This document shows positions 27,427 to 35,887 of a stretch of 64,000 nt of DNA, piece after piece. Position 1 is the first letter of the stretch, and each line of letters starts with the position of its first letter. The position numbers and the translations under genes were made by a program. The notes under the pieces were generated by a model. The model saw only the letters and a program-made list of their open reading frames with translations. It did not search any database and was not told where the DNA came from. The DNA is from Oscillospiraceae bacterium (GTDB taxonomy: Bacteria > Bacillota > Clostridia > Saccharofermentanales > Saccharofermentanaceae): assembly GCA_015069205.1 (NCBI GenBank), contig SVIZ01000003.1:1-64000 (forward strand), given 5' to 3'.

Positions 27427-27578
27427 AAAACTCCAGCGTACATTAACTTAAATTCATTATATTCATCTGGCTTTTTCATTGGTTAACGTTATGTAAATTA
27501 ACTTTAATGATTTTTCACTAACGTAATTAAGGAACTGCGTGTTATCCTATTCAGAGTAAAAACAGAAAGGCATTAACA

Positions 27579-28112
27579 ATGAAATACTTTGTTGCTTCAG
27601 ATATTCACGGTGATTCATATTGGGCAGATCGCGTGGTCAGCGCTTTTAAAGAAAGCAAAGCCGATAAGCTTGTCTTACTCGGAGACATTCTTTATCACGG
27701 TCCCAGGAACGATCTTCCCGCACACTACGAACCCAAGAAAGTAATTGAGATCTTAAACAATATTGCAGACAAGATCCTTGCCATAAGAGGCAACTGCGAT
27801 ACCGAAGTAGACCAGATGGTATTAAAGTTTCCGATACTTGCCGATTACATTTATCTCGTTGACGAAGGAACCGTATTCTTTGTAACTCACGGACACATTT
27901 ATAACCCGATGAACCTCCCCGCTGTCATACCTGAAGATGCCATTCTTCTTACAGGTCATACACATGTTGCAGGAGACTTCATCTGGGAATACGAAGACGG
28001 CCGCAAGATCCGCTACATGAACCCGGGATCACCTTCAATTCCTAAAGAAGACACAAAGCCTTCATATATAATCATCGAAAACGGCAAAGCAGAACTGATC
28101 CCGTTTGACTGA
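27579..28112 (+). CDS. YfcE-family metallophosphodiesterase
   Basis: 177 residues of the calcineurin-like fold, small YfcE branch. Metal-binding motifs in order: SDIHGD, LGDILYHGPRND, RGNCD, FVTHGH and LLTGHTHV, then a NPGSPS segment at the C-terminus. Such enzymes hydrolyse phosphodiesters in vitro; cellular substrates are poorly known. The gene is divergent from the GGDEF gene, so a cyclic-dinucleotide-related role is possible but only a guess. AGAAAGG precedes the ATG and a terminator follows the stop. Confidence 0.9.
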   Translation: MKYFVASDIHGDSYWADRVVSAFKESKADKLVLLGDILYHGPRNDLPAHYEPKKVIEILNNIADKILAIRGNCDTEVDQMVLKFPILADYIYLVDEGTVFFVTHGHIYNPMNLPAVIPEDAILLTGHTHVAGDFIWEYEDGRKIRYMNPGSPSIPKEDTKPSYIIIENGKAELIPFD

Positions 28113-28122
28113 TAAAAAATAA

Positions 28123-28159
28123 GGGGCTATCGCACTGATCAGCGACAGCCCCCTTCTTT
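28123..28159 (+). terminator. Probably bidirectional terminator between yfcE-like gene and coaX
   Basis: GGGGCTATCGC pairs with GCGACAGCCCC with one mismatch; TTCTTTA follows on the plus side and TTATTTTTTA on the minus side, serving both convergent genes. Confidence 0.75.
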
Positions 28160-28177
28160 AGCAAATTATTAACTGCA

Positions 28178-28942
28178 TTACAGGTTCTTATAGTAAACCT
28201 CGATCAAGCCCTTAAGCAGAAGATCCTTATCAAGTATGATCTTGTGTTTGCAAAGAGGCGCAACGATATCTGCATATCTGCCTGTTGCGATGAGGACGCA
28301 TTTCTCACCATACTCTTCTTCAATACGCTCGATCATACCGTCGATAAGCGCTGCATTCTGGAAGATAAGACCGCTCTTCATGCTGTCGACCGTGTTGGTT
28401 CCGATCACATGCTTAGGTATCTCAAAAGCAATGTTCGGAAGCTGAGAAGTCTTGCTGCTTAAAGCTTCTGCTTCGATACCCATTCCTGCGCCGATGGATG
28501 TTCCGACAAAGTTCTTATCACTGTCTATAAGAGAAAAAGCAGTCGCGGTTCCCATGTAGATATTGATCTGGGGAACGCCGTATTCCTTGATGCCTGCAAC
28601 GGCAGATACAACAAGGTCACTTCCAAGCTGGGCAGGATTGTCGATCTTTATCTTGAGACCCGTCTTGACGCCCGGGCCTACAACTATGGGTTCGACTGAA
28701 CTGAAGCGTTCCACCGCCTTCTTTATGGTTCCCGTAACCTGAGGAACAACCGATGATATTATCACGCCTTCAATCTCGTCTACTCCCCGTCTGTTGAACT
28801 CGAGAGCCGACTTGATGAATGAAGCATACTCCAGTTCCGTGGCAGTCTTGTCTGTCGTAAGAAGCTCCGTAAAAAGGACCTTACGTTCTTCAAAACAACC
28901 AAGAAGGATATGTGTGTTTCCTATGTCAATAGCAAGTACCAT
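28178..28942 (-). CDS. coaX: Type III pantothenate kinase
   Basis: 254 residues of CoaX, which phosphorylates pantothenate at the first step of coenzyme A synthesis and is not feedback inhibited by CoA. Motifs: AIDIGNTHILLGCF (phosphate loop), VVGPGVKTGLKIKID and NPAQLGSDLVVSA (pantothenate and dimer site), YMGTATAFSLID, and GTSIGAGMGIEAEALSSKTSQ in two parts. Length is normal. The ECF transporter subunit gene lies 38 bases upstream on the same strand, so the two are probably co-transcribed. Confidence 0.95.
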   Translation of the reverse strand: MVLAIDIGNTHILLGCFEERKVLFTELLTTDKTATELEYASFIKSALEFNRRGVDEIEGVIISSVVPQVTGTIKKAVERFSSVEPIVVGPGVKTGLKIKIDNPAQLGSDLVVSAVAGIKEYGVPQINIYMGTATAFSLIDSDKNFVGTSIGAGMGIEAEALSSKTSQLPNIAFEIPKHVIGTNTVDSMKSGLIFQNAALIDGMIERIEEEYGEKCVLIATGRYADIVAPLCKHKIILDKDLLLKGLIEVYYKNL

Positions 28943-28980
28943 ATGTTTTCCTCCTACTGTAATTCAGTCAGGTGCAGCTA

Positions 28981-29595
28981 TTATGACTTTACCAGTTTTG
29001 CCTTGATAAGTGCAGTACCGATACCGCCTGTAAGTATAAATGCCGCAATGGCTTCGAAAACCGCATTGATGCCTACGATAGTTGCAAAGAGCATAACGAT
29101 TCCGATAGTGGGATCAATGCCGGTTGCTTCAGTTACCGTTCCCTTACCGAAGAGCAGGATAAGTGCGCCTACAAAAAGAACAGTATTAAAGATCGCTGCG
29201 CAAAGGCCTGTAACGGCTGTCTTAAAGAATACAGGCATCTTGGTCTTCTTAAGCACTTTATAAACAAGGCCTGTAAGGAAACCTGCAAGTATTCTGCAGA
29301 CAACGCACATTATGAATGTGAATACGATGTTCGTGTTTGCAAGAAATGTTCCGAAAGGATCAGCTCCGAAGCACTGGACGAAGCTTGTAATTCCGAATAC
29401 GGCACCGAGAAGTGCGCCGGCCCACGGACCTACTGCTATTGCTCCGACTGCAACGGGGATCATGAGGAATGAGATCGACACGGCACCTACTTTGAGATAA
29501 CCGACAGGCGTGAAAGCCATTACTAAGGTGAGTGCGATGAGAATGCCCAAGACTGCTATGGTCTTGATGGTTTGTTTACGGTTTTGATCTGTCAT
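28981..29595 (-). CDS. ECF transporter S component, probably for pantothenate
   Basis: 204 residues with about six hydrophobic helices. The fold matches ECF substrate-binding subunits: a polar N-terminus, first helix with IAVLGILIALTLVM (contact region with EcfT), then SISFLMIPVAVGAIAVGPW and FGITSFVQCFGADPFGTF, a loop-rich segment near the ligand site. No EcfA or EcfT genes are here, so it would share the general energising module. The adjacent coaX makes pantothenate the likely ligand (PanT-like), an inference from context. GGAGG precedes the ATG. Confidence 0.82.
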   Translation of the reverse strand: MTDQNRKQTIKTIAVLGILIALTLVMAFTPVGYLKVGAVSISFLMIPVAVGAIAVGPWAGALLGAVFGITSFVQCFGADPFGTFLANTNIVFTFIMCVVCRILAGFLTGLVYKVLKKTKMPVFFKTAVTGLCAAIFNTVLFVGALILLFGKGTVTEATGIDPTIGIVMLFATIVGINAVFEAIAAFILTGGIGTALIKAKLVKS

Positions 29596-29720
29596 ACAAA
29601 ACCCTCCTTTGTTATTATTCCCAAACGGGATATAGTTACCGGGCTTACACTCTCCTTTTCCGGATCCTCCGTCAGATTCGTCAAGATATCTGCGATACGA
29701 GGCATCGTTATGAAAAGCAT
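29592..29720 (-). CDS. Possible 42-codon leader frame ahead of the ECF subunit
   Basis: The ATG at 29720 (MLFITMPRIADIL) opens a frame that ends in TGA inside ATGA, overlapping the ATG of the transporter subunit by four bases, the geometry of translational coupling. It is rich in Thr, Pro, Ile and Glu and matches no family I know. Its own ribosome binding site is poor, so it may be chance. The transporter has an independent strong GGAGG. Confidence 0.25.
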   Translation of the reverse strand: MLFITMPRIADILTNLTEDPEKESVSPVTISRLGIITKEGFV

Positions 29721-29736
29721 TGTGTTACCCAAACGG

Positions 29737-29742
29737 ATTATA
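29737..29742 (-). promoter_or_regulatory. Possible -10 element before the ECF subunit/coaX
   Basis: TATAAT on the minus strand, about 145 bases before the transporter ATG, no clear -35. The leader downstream contains CCGTTTGGG twice, just after the -10 and again near the ribosome binding site; their role is unknown. Confidence 0.35.
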
Positions 29743-29831
29743 CATCAAAAACCTATGGTTATTTCATTGATAAAATAGAGGTTGCCTTACGTAAAGACAA
29801 CCTCTTAATAATGCAATTTGTAATGACAGGA

Positions 29832-30371
29832 TTACTTCGCGAAAGCTGCGCCTCTGTCAAATGCTTCCATGTTCATCGGAATGAGATTGTGCTTTCTCTC
29901 AGGAAGGATCTCATAGAGTGACTTCTCGAAAGAATCTCTTGTGAAACAGCCTGTAGCTGTAGCCATACAACCGAGCATTGTGATAGGAGCGAACATCATC
30001 TTACCGAGCTCGGAAGCAATATCGGAAGCTTCCATAGCGATAACCTTGATATCTGTTCTTGTAGGTCTTGTCTTGATGAGTGAAGAGTCGAGGATCATGA
30101 GAGCACCGGGCTTTAACTGCTTCTCGAACTTCTCCATTGAAGGCTGATTAAGGCAGATAACAACGTCTGCATCGTTAACTACAGGAGATCCGATAGGCTC
30201 ATCTGAGAAAACAACGGAGCAGTTAGCTGTACCGCCACGCATCTCAGGTCCGTATGAAGGGAACCAGGAAACTTCCTTACCTTCGTAAAGAGCAGCTTCT
30301 GCTGCCATCTTGCCTGCGGAGAGAATTCCCTGACCGCCGAATCCGGCAAAAATTACAGAGAAATCAATCAT
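29832..30371 (-). CDS. 2-oxoacid:ferredoxin oxidoreductase, gamma subunit
   Basis: 179 residues of the gamma domain shared by pyruvate-, 2-oxoglutarate- and 2-oxoisovalerate-ferredoxin oxidoreductases. Typical segments: IFAGFGGQGILSAGKMAAEAAL, VSWFPSYGPEMRGGTANC, DADVVICLNQPSMEKF. The gamma subunit helps bind coenzyme A and complete the active site. Last gene of the four-gene set; its ATG overlaps the beta subunit stop by four bases. Confidence 0.92.
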   Translation of the reverse strand: MIDFSVIFAGFGGQGILSAGKMAAEAALYEGKEVSWFPSYGPEMRGGTANCSVVFSDEPIGSPVVNDADVVICLNQPSMEKFEKQLKPGALMILDSSLIKTRPTRTDIKVIAMEASDIASELGKMMFAPITMLGCMATATGCFTRDSFEKSLYEILPERKHNLIPMNMEAFDRGAAFAK

Positions 30372-31192
30372 TTCTTCACCTCCCCAACATTAACGCAGTT
30401 GTTAGCTGTTGCAGGGATAGCACCTGAAACATACTTGCCGTCTGCATCGAATGTGATATCAGCGCCCTTGTAGCATCCGAGAGGATACTGCTTCTCCATG
30501 TTCTCCTTGAGCCATTCCATGGCTGCAAGAGGCTCCTTACCCCAGTTTGTAGGGCATGTGGAGAGAACTTCTACGAGAGAGAAGCCGAGCTTGTTCTTCT
30601 GAACGTTGTATGCCTTCTGGATAGCCTTCTTAGCGTTCTGGATGTTCTTGAAATCTGTAACGCAAACACGCTCTACATAAGCAGCACCTGCGAGGTTGGA
30701 CAAGAACTCGGAAACGTTAATAGGATAACCCTGGTAAGAAGGATCACGTCCCCAAGGTGATGTTGTTGTAACCTGGCCTACGAGTGTTGTAGGAGCCATC
30801 TGACCTGAAGTCATTCCGTAAACAGCGTTGTTTACAAAGATTACTGTGATGTTCTCGCTTCTTGCAGCAGCGTGAACGATCTCAGCTGTACCGATGGAAG
30901 CAAGGTCACCGTCTCCCTGATATGTGAAGACGAAGCTGTCCTTGAGGTTTCTCTTGATACCAGTTGCAACTGCAGGTGCTCTACCGTGAGCTGCCTGAAC
31001 CATGTCGCAAGCAATGTACTCATATGAATTGTATGTGCATCCTACTGATGCAACGCCTACAGCTGTCTCAAGAGCATCATTCTCAACGAGAGTCTCAGCA
31101 ACGAGTCTGTGGATGATGCCGTGGCAGCAGCCGGGGCAATAATGGAAAGGCTTATCTGTAAGGCCTTTTGTGGGTTCGAAAACTACAGCCAT
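30368..31192 (-). CDS. 2-oxoacid:ferredoxin oxidoreductase, beta subunit (TPP-binding)
   Basis: 274 residues. The thiamine pyrophosphate motif runs from YQGDGDLASIGTAE to VIFVNNAVYGMTSGQ (GDG...NN). Cysteines in HYCPGCCHG near the N-terminus and the distant Cys around residue 200 are candidates for a 4Fe-4S centre. It decarboxylates the 2-oxoacid and passes electrons to ferredoxin. Its ATG overlaps the alpha subunit stop by one base. Confidence 0.93.
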   Translation of the reverse strand: MAVVFEPTKGLTDKPFHYCPGCCHGIIHRLVAETLVENDALETAVGVASVGCTYNSYEYIACDMVQAAHGRAPAVATGIKRNLKDSFVFTYQGDGDLASIGTAEIVHAAARSENITVIFVNNAVYGMTSGQMAPTTLVGQVTTTSPWGRDPSYQGYPINVSEFLSNLAGAAYVERVCVTDFKNIQNAKKAIQKAYNVQKNKLGFSLVEVLSTCPTNWGKEPLAAMEWLKENMEKQYPLGCYKGADITFDADGKYVSGAIPATANNCVNVGEVKK

Positions 31193-32283
31193 CAGAAATT
31201 ACCTCCTTCTGTGATCTTTCCCTCGTGGATCGCAACGATCTTGTCGAGGATTTCCTTCTGCATCGGGAGATTTCCTCCGAGTCTGCCATGGAAATATACG
31301 GGCTTCTTGCCGTTAACGCCGAGTCTTACGTCTTCGATCATCTGACCTGCGTTGAGCTCAACGTCGAGGAAAGCCTTAACTGAAGGCATATCAGCTGCTT
31401 CAGAGATTGCCTTGTAAGGGAAAGGCCAGAGTGTGATAGGTCTGATCATACCGACCTTGATACCAAGCTCTGCAGCCTGACGGATAACGTTACGTGAAAT
31501 TCTGGAGCATGTGGAGAATGCTGTGATAACGATCTCTGCATCTTCCATGTTGATAGCTTCATAGCGAACTTCGTTAGCTTCAACGATCTTGTACTTCTCC
31601 TGAAGTTCAAGGTTCTTCTTCTCAAGAACATCCGGATCGATGTAGATGGATGTTACTGTGTGATGGAAAGAATCACCCTTTCTTCCGCATGCAGCCCAAG
31701 GCTTCTCGATAGTCTCAACCGGCTCCTCGTCACGGAAAGCAACAGGCTCCATCATCTGACCCAAAGTACCGTCACCAATGATCATGCAGGTCATTCTGTA
31801 CTTATCAGCGAGATTGAATGCCTCTACTACGAGCTCATAAAGTTCCTGAACGGAAGCAGGTGCGATAACGATGTTTCTGTAGTCACCATGTCCGCCGCCC
31901 TTTGTAGCCTGGAAGTAGTCACCCTGTGCAGGCTGAATACCGCCCAAACCCGGGCCTGCTCTAACAATATTAACTACAACTGCAGGAAGCTCAGCACCTG
32001 CAATGTATGAAATACCTTCCTGCTTGAGGGAAATTCCCGGAGAGGAAGAAGAAGTCATTACTCTGAATCCGGCTGCTGCTGCACCATAAACCATGTTAAT
32101 GGCTGCAACCTCAGACTCTGCCTGTACGAAGTTACCGCCGACCTGAACCATCTTCTTAGCCATGTAGTGCATGACTTCTGTCTGAGGTGTGATCGGGTAT
32201 CCGAAATAGTTGCGGCAACCTGCTCTGATCGCTGCTTCGGCAATTACTTCATTGCCTTTCATCAATACTCTTTTCTGTGCCAT
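31192..32283 (-). CDS. vorB: 2-oxoacid:ferredoxin oxidoreductase, alpha subunit (VorB-like)
   Basis: 363 residues of the pyrimidine-binding alpha subunit. It starts QKRVLMKGNEVIAEAAI, continues with GYPITPQTEVMHYM, ASSSPGISLKQEG in context TSSSSPG, and GGIQPAQGDYFQATKGGGHGD, all typical of the VorB/KorA group. The separate alpha, beta, gamma and ferredoxin subunits and the sequence favour a branched-chain 2-oxoacid enzyme (3-methyl-2-oxobutanoate), but 2-oxoglutarate cannot be excluded. In anaerobes this links amino-acid fermentation or synthesis to ferredoxin. Confidence 0.88.
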   Translation of the reverse strand: MAQKRVLMKGNEVIAEAAIRAGCRNYFGYPITPQTEVMHYMAKKMVQVGGNFVQAESEVAAINMVYGAAAAGFRVMTSSSSPGISLKQEGISYIAGAELPAVVVNIVRAGPGLGGIQPAQGDYFQATKGGGHGDYRNIVIAPASVQELYELVVEAFNLADKYRMTCMIIGDGTLGQMMEPVAFRDEEPVETIEKPWAACGRKGDSFHHTVTSIYIDPDVLEKKNLELQEKYKIVEANEVRYEAINMEDAEIVITAFSTCSRISRNVIRQAAELGIKVGMIRPITLWPFPYKAISEAADMPSVKAFLDVELNAGQMIEDVRLGVNGKKPVYFHGRLGGNLPMQKEILDKIVAIHEGKITEGGNF

Positions 32284-32298
32284 GTTACTTCCTCCCGA

Positions 32299-32514
32299 TC
32301 AGAAACGCTCAACAGTGATTACAACATCCGGGCACTGAGTAGCGCAGAATGCGCATCCGATACACTCATCGGGATTTACACAGGTTGCTGGATGATAACC
32401 CTTAGCGTTAAGCCTTGTCTTGTCAAGTTCGAGGATTTTCTTAGGACAAGCTGCAACACAAAGTCCGCAGCCCTTGCACAGATTCTCGTTAAAAGTTAAT
32501 TTACCTTTTGCCAC
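32299..32514 (-). CDS. 2-oxoacid oxidoreductase delta subunit, 2x[4Fe-4S] ferredoxin
   Basis: 71 residues with two cluster motifs: CKGCGLCVAACPKKI and CIGCAFCATQCPDVV. It accepts electrons from the catalytic subunits. I start at the GTG at 32514 (read as Met-Ala-Lys-Gly), which has GGAGG ten bases upstream; the open frame extends to 32631 but that part is in the promoter and terminator region. First gene of the operon. Confidence 0.92.
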   Translation of the reverse strand: MAKGKLTFNENLCKGCGLCVAACPKKILELDKTRLNAKGYHPATCVNPDECIGCAFCATQCPDVVITVERF

Positions 32515-32571
32515 GAAAAACCAACCTCCTGAAACCTCGCGCTTTAATATACCGCGATAAAATATTCGAAT

Positions 32572-32600
32572 ATTATAAACTTGATTGTTTTTATTGGCAA
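32572..32600 (-). promoter_or_regulatory. Promoter of the 2-oxoacid oxidoreductase operon
   Basis: On the minus strand TTGCCA (32600-32595), 17 bases, TATAAT (32577-32572). Downstream is a leader of about 55 bases. Confidence 0.8.
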
Positions 32601-32628
32601 TTGTTTTCGCATTGCTTTTTCGGGATAT

Positions 32629-32656
32629 CAAAAAAGGCTGTCACAAGGGACAGCCT
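32629..32656 (-). terminator. Intrinsic terminator after nagB
   Basis: AGGCTGTC and GACAGCCT pair perfectly; on the minus strand TTTTTT follows. It separates nagB from the oxidoreductase promoter. Confidence 0.85.
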
Positions 32657-32683
32657 CTGAAAATATAAGTATATTTTTACAAA

Positions 32684-33433
32684 TTACTTAGCAGCGGCAA
32701 CTACTGCATCAGAAATAGCAGCCTCATCACCGATAACTACAACGTTCGGGTGGAGCTGGAGGATAGATGCAGGAACATAAGGAGTTACGGGGCCGCAGAA
32801 TGCCTTCTCAACGATATCCTTCTTGCCTGCGCCTGTAGCCATAAGGATAACTGTTGTTGACTTCATGATGTAGCCGATACCCATTGTATATGCCTGTGTA
32901 GGAACAGCAGCGAGATCACCGTTAAAGAACAGTCTTGCGTTGTCCTTGATCGTCTGCTCTTCTAGATCGATGCACTGTGTGTTTACGCAGAAAGCATCAG
33001 CAGGCTCATTGAAACCGATATGGCCGTCACCGCCGATACCGAGAAGCTGGATATCAAGATGTCCGAGGGATTCGAGGATTGCATCGTAATCTTTGCAAGC
33101 CTTCTTTGCATCAGCCTCAAGACCGTTAGGTACGTATGTCTTGTTCTTGTCGATATTTACATGATCGAAGAGATTTGTGTTCATGAAATATCTGTAGGAC
33201 TGATCGTGGTCTCCGCCCAATCCTCTGTACTCATCGAGGTTTGCGGATGTTACTTTGGAGAAATCAAGGCTGCCGGCCTTATACATGTCTACGAGATCCT
33301 TGTATGTGCCTACAGGTGTTGATCCTGTAGCAAGACCGATCTTGCAGTCAGGCTTGAGTCTTATCTGTGAAGCGATAAGCTCTGCGCATGCCATTGAAGC
33401 TTCTTCATAAGTCTTCTTTCTAATAACTCTCAT
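32684..33433 (-). CDS. nagB: Glucosamine-6-phosphate deaminase
   Basis: 249 residues of NagB, converting glucosamine-6-phosphate to fructose-6-phosphate and ammonia. Motifs: GLATGSTPVGTYKDL (phosphate loop), NLDEYRGL, LLGIGGDGHIGFNEPAD with the catalytic Asp and His, and ATGAGKKDIVEKA. I use the ATG at 33433 with GGGAGG upstream rather than the longer frame to 33475. It lies after glmM on the same strand, separated by a terminator, so both ends of the amino-sugar route are side by side. Confidence 0.95.
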   Translation of the reverse strand: MRVIRKKTYEEASMACAELIASQIRLKPDCKIGLATGSTPVGTYKDLVDMYKAGSLDFSKVTSANLDEYRGLGGDHDQSYRYFMNTNLFDHVNIDKNKTYVPNGLEADAKKACKDYDAILESLGHLDIQLLGIGGDGHIGFNEPADAFCVNTQCIDLEEQTIKDNARLFFNGDLAAVPTQAYTMGIGYIMKSTTVILMATGAGKKDIVEKAFCGPVTPYVPASILQLHPNVVVIGDEAAISDAVVAAAK

Positions 33434-33460
33434 AAGTATTCCTCCCGGCTTATTTAATCT

Positions 33461-33495
33461 AAAACGGCTCCGCATGCATGTACACGCGAAGCCGT
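33461..33495 (-). terminator. Intrinsic terminator after glmM
   Basis: On the minus strand ACGGCTTCGC pairs with GCGGAGCCGT (one G-U) around a 12-base loop, followed by TTTTAG. Confidence 0.75.
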
Positions 33496-33505
33496 AATAT
33501 TCATT

Positions 33506-34861
33506 TTAATCCGCTGTAAGTCCCTGTTCTTTAATGACTTCAATCAGCTGGTCAACATACTTTTCACAGATCTCGTCAGTCTTTGCTTCGACCATTACAC
33601 GGATCTTAGGCTCAGTACCGGATGCACGAAGCAGCATTCTGCCGTCTCCTGCGAGCGCCTTGTTTACCTCTTCTACGCCCTTAAGGACTGCAGGATTCTT
33701 CTGTGCTGCTTCCTTGTCCTTAACAACAACGTTCTTGAGGCACTGGGGATACATCTTCATCTCGCCTGCCAGCATTGAGAGAGGAAGCTTCTTCTCGAGC
33801 ATAGTCATAAGAACCATGAGAGATGTAAGGATTCCGTCACCTGTTGTAGCGTACTTGGCGAAAATGATATGTCCGGACTGCTCGCCGCCCAATACGAATC
33901 CGTTAGCCATCATGTTCTCAGCAACATACTTGTCGCCGACATTTGTCTTTTCAGTACGGATGCCGATAGCCTCGCAAGCTTTGTAAAGACCCATGTTGCT
34001 CATGATCGTCGTAACGATCGTATTTCCGTCGAGCTTGCCGCTCTCCTTGAGATACTTACCGCAGAGGAACATGATCTGGTCGCCGTTGACCTCGTTGCCG
34101 AGCTCGTCTACTGCAAGACATCTGTCAGCATCGCCGTCATAAGCGAAACCTACGTTGAGGCCGTTGTCCAAAACATACTTCTTCAATGTATCGATATGTG
34201 TAGAACCGCAGTTTGTATTGATGTTAAGCCCGTCAGGCTGGTTATTGATGATATAGACCTTTGCGCCTAGAGCTTCGAAAACTGATCTTGCGATGTTCCA
34301 TGAAGCACCGTTTGCACAGTCAAGACCAACCTTCATGCCGTTGAATGCTCTTGTAGGGATCGTCATAAGATAACCGATGTATCTGTTACGTCCGGATGCA
34401 TAGTCAATTACATTACCGATTGCTTCACGCTCTGCGAGCGGGATCTCCTCGACCTCGCCGTCGATGTATGCTTCGATCTTCTCTTCGATCTCTGCTTCGA
34501 TCTTCTGACCGTTGGCACGCATGATCTTGATGCCGTTGTCATAGAAAGGATTGTGAGATGCTGAGATCATGATTCCGCAGTCAAAACCGTCTGTTCTGCA
34601 GCAGAAAGAAACCGAAGGAGTAGTTGTTACATGAAGGAGATAAGCATCAGAACCTGAAGATGTAATACCTGCAGTAAGAGCTGCCTCGAGCATATAGGAA
34701 CTTCTTCTTGTGTCCTTGCCGATGATGATCCTTGCTCTTCCGTCATCGTGCTGCTGACCGTAATACCAGCCGATGTATCTTCCTACCTTGAATGCCTTTT
34801 GTGCGGTGAGTGCCTTATTGGCTTCGCCTCTGAAACCGTCAGTACCGAAGTATTTACCCAT
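33506..34861 (-). CDS. glmM: Phosphoglucosamine mutase
   Basis: 451 residues of the alpha-D-phosphohexomutase family, GlmM branch, making glucosamine-1-phosphate for peptidoglycan. It has KYFGTDGFRGEAN at the start, the phosphoserine loop MISASHNPFYDNGIK, the metal loop YDGDADRCL, the sugar loop GGEQSGHI and the phosphate-binding RASGTEPKIRVM. Length and order are typical. Upstream is an AT-rich gap of about 140 bases and the TetR gene on the same strand. Confidence 0.95.
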   Translation of the reverse strand: MGKYFGTDGFRGEANKALTAQKAFKVGRYIGWYYGQQHDDGRARIIIGKDTRRSSYMLEAALTAGITSSGSDAYLLHVTTTPSVSFCCRTDGFDCGIMISASHNPFYDNGIKIMRANGQKIEAEIEEKIEAYIDGEVEEIPLAEREAIGNVIDYASGRNRYIGYLMTIPTRAFNGMKVGLDCANGASWNIARSVFEALGAKVYIINNQPDGLNINTNCGSTHIDTLKKYVLDNGLNVGFAYDGDADRCLAVDELGNEVNGDQIMFLCGKYLKESGKLDGNTIVTTIMSNMGLYKACEAIGIRTEKTNVGDKYVAENMMANGFVLGGEQSGHIIFAKYATTGDGILTSLMVLMTMLEKKLPLSMLAGEMKMYPQCLKNVVVKDKEAAQKNPAVLKGVEEVNKALAGDGRMLLRASGTEPKIRVMVEAKTDEICEKYVDQLIEVIKEQGLTAD

Positions 34862-34999
34862 AGATATGACCGCCTTTATTTTTTATGATTTTGAATTTTA
34901 CCATAAAAGTCGATATATCAATCAAATTTTTTCGGCAATGATTAAAAACCTGCTAACAAGAATCAATAGCCTGCCGGAACTTCTCGGATAGCAAAGACC

Positions 35000-35587
35000 T
35001 TAAACCGATACCCCGAGTTCTACGACCCTTACCAGTTCTTCGACCGAAAGATCGCACCCGTTAGTGATCCATTCCTTTACGATTCCGAAAAGTGCAGCAT
35101 CGACGGCGACCATGCGGTAATGCTCCGTCCTGGTCCGGGCGGGGATCACGTTCTCAAGTAACCTGGCATTGGGGAACAAAAGATTAAATGACAGGTCGCC
35201 CTTAATAAGCAGCTCGATCTTATCCTTTTGCTGCTCTATCTGTGTGAAGAATTCAACCAACATATTGTGCACATTCTCATTTGACCTGACTTTGCCGACG
35301 ATCTCGGAAAGCATATCTATCACCTGCTTTCCGATCTCTCTGATGACGTCATCCTTGGTCTCGTAGTTGCGGTAAAAGGCTGTCCTTGAGACTCCGGCAC
35401 GTTTTGCGATCTCGGATATGCTTATGGAATCATAAGGTTTCTCGTTCATGAGATACATCATGGCCATGCATATGCACTCACGTGTTAAACGATTCGATTC
35501 CCGGTTATTGAGCCGTAAGACTTCACGTTTTGCGAGTTCGGTCTGCAAAACCGTTCCTTTTGGTTCAGGCTTTACACTCTTGGCCAT
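35000..35587 (-). CDS. TetR/AcrR-family transcriptional regulator
   Basis: 195 residues. After a basic N-terminal extension, a TetR helix-turn-helix lies at about 45-90: YDSISISEIAKRAGVSRTAF then YRNYETKDDVI. The C-terminal helical ligand domain is unassigned. It is divergent from the CmpB-like pair, and two near-palindromes in the shared region (35637-35662) may be its operators, so the membrane proteins are likely targets. Inducer unknown. Confidence 0.9.
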   Translation of the reverse strand: MAKSVKPEPKGTVLQTELAKREVLRLNNRESNRLTRECICMAMMYLMNEKPYDSISISEIAKRAGVSRTAFYRNYETKDDVIREIGKQVIDMLSEIVGKVRSNENVHNMLVEFFTQIEQQKDKIELLIKGDLSFNLLFPNARLLENVIPARTRTEHYRMVAVDAALFGIVKEWITNGCDLSVEELVRVVELGVSV

Positions 35588-35636
35588 TTCTGTAAACTCC
35601 GTTGATCGATGTATAGAAGAATAAACGTCATGGTGC

Positions 35637-35662
35637 TACACTTGTAACGTCAAAACAATTGT
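35637..35662. promoter_or_regulatory. Candidate operators of the TetR-type regulator
   Basis: TACACTTGTA (35637-35646) and ACAATTGT (35655-35662) are palindrome-like sites 17 bases apart, both continuing into TTGTAAC. They lie between the divergent tetR-type gene and the CmpB-like frames. Confidence 0.4.
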
Positions 35663-35699
35663 AACATCGCTATGTATCATATTCAAGGAGCTTCTTAGG

Positions 35700-35861
35700 G
35701 TGGGAAAGCGGATTCATTCAGAATATTCAGTTTACGACTACATGGCTTGGGTAATAGTCGTTTCCTTTCTCGGATTTTGTCTTGAGAATATCTGGATGCT
35801 CTTCAGCTCCGGCGTGATAGACAACCGGAACATGAACTTTCCGGTCTGGATCTTGAGATAA
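35700..35861 (+). pseudogene. Truncated CmpB-family membrane protein, 53 codons
   Basis: A GTG at 35700 with AAGGAG ten bases upstream opens a 53-residue frame ending in TAA. The sequence SFLGFCLENIWMLF then DNRNMNFP matches the N-terminal part of CmpB-type proteins and aligns with SFLGWVIEVVFHAV and INRGFLNGP of the full gene 26 bases downstream. It stops where the family continues with several more helices. It is either a relic of a tandem duplicate or a short functional membrane peptide. Confidence 0.55.
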
Positions 35862-35887
35862 TAACGAAGGTATAGCAACGTGGCCGC

